From contig NC_092574.1 in assembly GCF_037975245.1 (NCBI RefSeq), forward strand, positions 15,973,213 to 16,037,212: a stretch of 64,000 bases of DNA, read 5' to 3'. This document shows, one piece after another, positions 62,401 through 64,000 of this stretch; positions within the stretch are counted from its first letter, which is position 1; each line of letters opens with the position of its first letter. Source of the stretch: Apostichopus japonicus (taxonomy: Eukaryota; Echinodermata; Holothuroidea; Aspidochirotida; Stichopodidae). The position numbers and the translations under genes were made by a program. The notes under the pieces are model-generated. The model was not told the origin of the DNA and did no database searches. It saw only the letters and a program-made list of their open reading frames with translations.

Positions 62401-63578
62401 TTGTTACATAACCATCATGATTCAAGAAGGGCAAACTTATAGCAGTGCACCCACTCCAACACTCATTTATAGATTCTGTCATCATACAAAAACATATAAG
62501 GGAGGAATGGTGTTCAAAGGTTTATTGACATAAAGAGAAGTTTGAATTCATAAACTTGCCAAGAGAATGAGAAAGAGAATGAGAAGAAACTGGATCAATG
62601 GTTGTACTCACCTGATAGCTGTTTATGACTCTTTCAATGACTGCTTTATCAAGCATTTTCTTGTACCATTCGCTTAACCTCTTTGGTTTAGGTATTTTCT
62701 GCTCAGGCGGATGACAATGGAAAATATAGTCATCTCCTTCACTAGGTGGGCATGCCCAAATGTGGGCCCAGGTGTATCTATAGAGAAACCAACGTGGAAC
62801 CATTAGCAAATATAGACCATCCCTTCTGAAGACGAGTTTCGAGGTTAACAAGTTCTAGATTCGATTGGTGCCACAATTACCATTCCACTGAGTAGAAATT
62901 GCTTCAGAGTGAGTTTATTTTAGCATAGTCCCAAAATACTTTCATATAAGATGCACACAGCCTGGCCCATTTTTAATGCAAGAATCTCAGCGGAAGTGGT
63001 CACTGACATTTAACTTTTGATGCAAATTACCAATCAATTTGCTCCCTATTTGGATGCCAATAAACACATCCTGGGCATTTTCCCCCCCAGCAGTTTGCAA
63101 AACTGTTGGGCCGGAATCTGGTGGGAAGCAGAATGTGGTTATGATCCATCACCCTCTCTATTAAATATTACATATAAGTATTTAAGTGATGAAACACAAC
63201 CAACAACTTTAAGCATGACATCAGATAATATATATCATGAAATACAACCACCAACTTGAAATGTTACATTTACATTACTTTATAATGAAACACTGCCGAC
63301 CACTCAAAAATTAACAGCAGACAACCATACCAAATCTTGTTTTTCGATCTAACAATGCAGACATAGAGGATGTGACCACATTTAAAGTTAGAAGATCTTG
63401 TGCAATGCTTTGAAAGGGAGTGCCTACTACTGTCAGTTAATCGAACCAACCCCAAGGTACTCACCCTAACATTTGCATATATTCAAGATAGCCTATGAGG
63501 ATTTCATGGTAGACAGCTGTCCTGAAAGCCCTGGGCTGGAAGAAATGAACGCTGTCCAAATAGGATATGTACACCCGT
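56418..63578 (-). CDS. CREBBP: CREBBP/EP300 histone acetyltransferase, C-terminal part (5' end outside window)
   Basis: CBP/p300 acetylates histones and transcription factors and scaffolds enhancer complexes in the nucleus. Eight exons, all phase-consistent: 63578-63465, 62777-62612, 62147-61980, 61608-61453, 61114-60833, 60335-59220, 58451-58113 and 57188-56418, about 1,036 residues. The HAT domain is visible from [10 protein letters not shown], with [16 protein letters not shown] and EWYKKML. These hold the residues equivalent to human p300 Trp1436 and Tyr1467. Next come [18 protein letters not shown], a Lys-rich loop and [13 protein letters not shown] Cys pairs span exons 5-6 ([14 protein letters not shown]). 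TAZ2 ([16 protein letters not shown] to [14 protein letters not shown]) is in exon 6. The NCBD is split between exon 6 ([10 protein letters not shown]) and exon 7 ([17 protein letters not shown]). The tail is Gln/Pro-rich and ends QLVETL. KIX, bromodomain and TAZ1 are upstream. Invertebrates usually have one CBP/p300 gene, so the symbol covers both vertebrate paralogues. Confidence 0.96.
57090..57120. repeat. CAG/CTG triplet repeat coding poly-Gln in CREBBP last exon
   Basis: CTGCTG run with one TTG interruption, read on the minus strand as a stretch of ten Gln codons within the Gln-rich tail. Confidence 0.93.
58218..58383. repeat. CAG/CAA repeat tracts coding poly-Gln after the NCBD
   Basis: Two clusters of CAG mixed with CAA codons (58218-58253 and 58323-58383) give Gln runs of about 11 and several of 4-9. 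Mixed codons suggest the runs are kept as protein sequence rather than by recent triplet slippage. Confidence 0.9.
58555..59125. repeat. 25-bp minisatellite in CREBBP intron
   Basis: About 22 tandem copies of ATAAATAACACAAAATAATACACAC-like units, some shortened to AAAAAAAATACACAC or carrying AAAGTAATACACATATA. It fills most of the intron between exons 59220 and 58451. Because 25-base units shift phase at each copy, all three minus-strand frames stay open and give Cys-Val-Leu-Phe-Tyr repeats of up to ~210 codons; these are not genes. Confidence 0.95.
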
Positions 63579-64000
63579 CTGTTGAAAAGGAGGCAATGAG
63601 GGTGGAGGAGAGAGAGAGAGGGGGGGGGGAATTCAACATTATTTGTAACAAATGCAAAGAATATGAAAAAAACAGCAAAAGAATCTGGATAATCCAGTTT
63701 CCTTAATTCTGTGCTTTTTACAAATGTCTTGATCTGTATACACAGAAAATTACATTGTTTAATTTAATTGTTAAATTTGAATTTAAATGCTCCGATGATT
63801 ATTCATTGATAAGGTTTTGTCACTACTTGCTACAAATGACTGCTAACATTGAAAAGAATAAACTTGCAGATTTGATGTTGAAGATGAGGATCTGGAAAAC
63901 TCCTCCCTAGATCATTGTTAAGTATGAAAGAAATTTGAAGAAATAGTAAGTTCTAAATGCTTCTGATCCTTCTGGCTTGAATAAGCTAGTCTCCAGCAAT
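63579..64000 (-). other. CREBBP/EP300 intron upstream of the first visible exon
   Basis: A strong acceptor (TTTTCAACAG) ends at 63579. Further upstream to the window edge no exon was recognised; the next one, carrying the preceding part of the HAT domain, must lie outside. Confidence 0.7.

Overview
This is a eukaryotic nuclear window, AT-rich, with small exons, long introns and GT/AG splice signals. The genes are animal genes (RAD50, SRA1, a patched-domain protein, CREBBP/EP300). Compact introns together with many hAT-type MITEs, tRNA-derived SINEs and an L2/CR1-like LINE tail suggest a marine invertebrate deuterostome. An echinoderm such as a sea cucumber is my best guess, but the window alone does not prove it.

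Layout. 143-13667 (+): 17 coding exons for the C-terminal ~607 residues of RAD50, with introns crowded with micro- and minisatellites. 16240-17112 (+): a frameshifted LINE 3' end between convergent RAD50 and SRA1. 17622-22566 (-): a complete six-exon SRA1 gene of 242 codons. 23.1-26.2 kb: a Ser-rich candidate exon, then hAT-type elements inserted side by side and one inside another, including a transposase C-terminal remnant. 26686-32236 (-): several exons of an unrecognised single-pass membrane protein. 33-34.5 kb: a hAT MITE with a perfect 8-bp target duplication, followed by a tRNA-derived SINE. 37112-41793 (+): a complete two-exon, 12-TM patched-domain (PTCHD-like) gene of 889 aa. 41.8-54 kb: gene-poor sequence with a SINE-like repeat, a ~145-bp tandem repeat, another hAT MITE with perfect TSD, tandem tRNA-like units and a homogeneous 176-bp satellite of 16 full units. 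54.1-63.6 kb (-): 3' UTR and the last eight coding exons of CREBBP/EP300 (part of the HAT, ZZ, TAZ2, NCBD and Gln-rich tail).

The recognised genes are ordinary chromosomal housekeeping or regulatory genes (double-strand-break repair, nuclear receptor co-regulation, sterol-sensing/patched transport, histone acetylation) and do not form one pathway. RAD50/SRA1 and PTCHD/CREBBP are convergent pairs; the unknown membrane gene and PTCHD are divergent. The most unusual content is the repeat layer: a 176-bp satellite with a recurring variant unit, and a family of hAT MITEs whose ends and target duplications can be read to the base.
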